A DNA stretch of 22,815 nucleotides from an uncultured Alistipes sp. GTDB taxonomy: Bacteria; Bacteroidota; Bacteroidia; Bacteroidales; Rikenellaceae. The notes beneath the pieces are model-generated. The model worked only from the letters and a program-made list of their open reading frames with translations. It ran no database searches and had not been told where the DNA came from. Below, piece by piece: positions 22,569-22,815 of this stretch; position 1 is the stretch's first letter; every line of letters starts with the position of its first letter. The DNA lies in the NCBI GenBank assembly GCA_947178455.1, contig CAMWYI010000009.1:1-22815 (forward strand). Direction: 5' to 3'. Position numbers and translations under genes: made by a program.

Positions 22569-22815
22569 TTATTTTTTAGAAATCATTTTGCTTACCGCCA
22601 GCGCGAAGTGGGTGAATACGATGGTCGGGTTGCCGTTCTGCGAAATCTGCGCCAGCGCGTTTTCGACTTCGCCGATGAGCGGTTCGATGTTCTCCGTGCC
22701 GACATAGGGTGCGAATTTCGTGCAGAAAGCCAGCTCCTCGCCCCAAAGATAACCTATGGAAGAAATCCCAGCGTGTATCATAAAACTTTCGCCCAGCAGC
22801 CGCGCCGTGTCGCGC
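22569..22815 (-). CDS. holB: DNA polymerase III delta' subunit, C-terminal fragment (5' part beyond window)
   Basis: An 81-codon open frame runs in from the right edge and stops at 22569. The pattern RLLGESFM, then FCTKFAPYVGTENIEPLIGEVENA and a C-terminal VFTHFALAVSKMI, matches the clamp-loader delta' C-terminus of Bacteroidetes, which typically reads ENFML, FAPFINERNVIGLMEEL and MVFFDLALK. No internal start is needed, because the frame is open through the edge. The match is made from memory of the family and rests on a short, non-catalytic region, so it is less certain than the other calls. Confidence 0.7.
   Translation of the reverse strand, partial: RDTARLLGESFMIHAGISSIGYLWGEELAFCTKFAPYVGTENIEPLIGEVENALAQISQNGNPTIVFTHFALAVSKMISKK

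Noticed and set aside
1..22815. CRISPR array, tRNA or rRNA gene, insertion sequence with transposase
   Set aside because: No regularly spaced direct repeats, no cloverleaf with GGTTCGA-type arm, and no transposase or integrase motifs were seen in any frame.

Overview
This looks like a chromosomal segment from a GC-rich member of the Bacteroidales, most like Alistipes (Rikenellaceae). The evidence is the Bacteroidetes-type promoters (TTTG, about 19-21 nt, TAnnTTTG), the short RpoD that starts with MRQLKITKSI and has no region 1.1, and phylum-typical families: a DUF4296 lipoprotein, an Ig-like lipoprotein starting at a C-x-x-x-G-T-P-T-G-G motif, a Bacteroidetes-type HolB tail, and RbfA followed by an FtsX-type permease. 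The genus is an inference.

Layout from left to right. Positions 1-1483 hold metK (minus, cut by the left edge) behind a 240-nt leader with a SAM-II-type riboswitch and its own promoter. Positions 1512-2024 are non-coding: a structured RNA gene (copy 1, minus), a long hairpin and dispersed repeats. Positions 2029-7736 hold a promoter and a three-gene, ATGA-coupled RND efflux operon (adaptor lipoprotein, inner-membrane pump, TolC-like outer-membrane channel), closed by a two-way terminator. Positions 7757-12538 (minus) hold an M13 metallopeptidase lipoprotein, the primary sigma factor rpoD and an HtrA/Deg protease, separated by repeat-rich spacers. Positions 12655-13129 hold the second copy of the structured RNA gene (plus), again followed by a long hairpin and repeats. 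Positions 13171-22815 are a minus-strand run, read from the right edge inward: the holB tail, folK, a lipoprotein made of two repeated halves, an Ig-like lipoprotein, an outer-membrane barrel protein, rbfA, an FtsX-type permease, a DUF4296 lipoprotein, a small amidohydrolase-like orphan, then rpsA under its own promoter and terminator.

The protein genes are largely housekeeping and envelope genes. The unusual content is in the spacers. Two copies of a roughly 175-nt RNA gene lie about 11 kb apart in opposite orientation. Each has a recognisable promoter and a closing U-run. The paired arms of their long rod-like fold differ in sequence but stay complementary, while the single-stranded and apical segments are nearly identical. 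This is strong sequence-level evidence for a conserved functional RNA, perhaps 6S-like, but I cannot assign its family. In addition, one dispersed repeat family occurs repeatedly in the spacers, with variable but self-complementary stems around a constant 3-nt loop.
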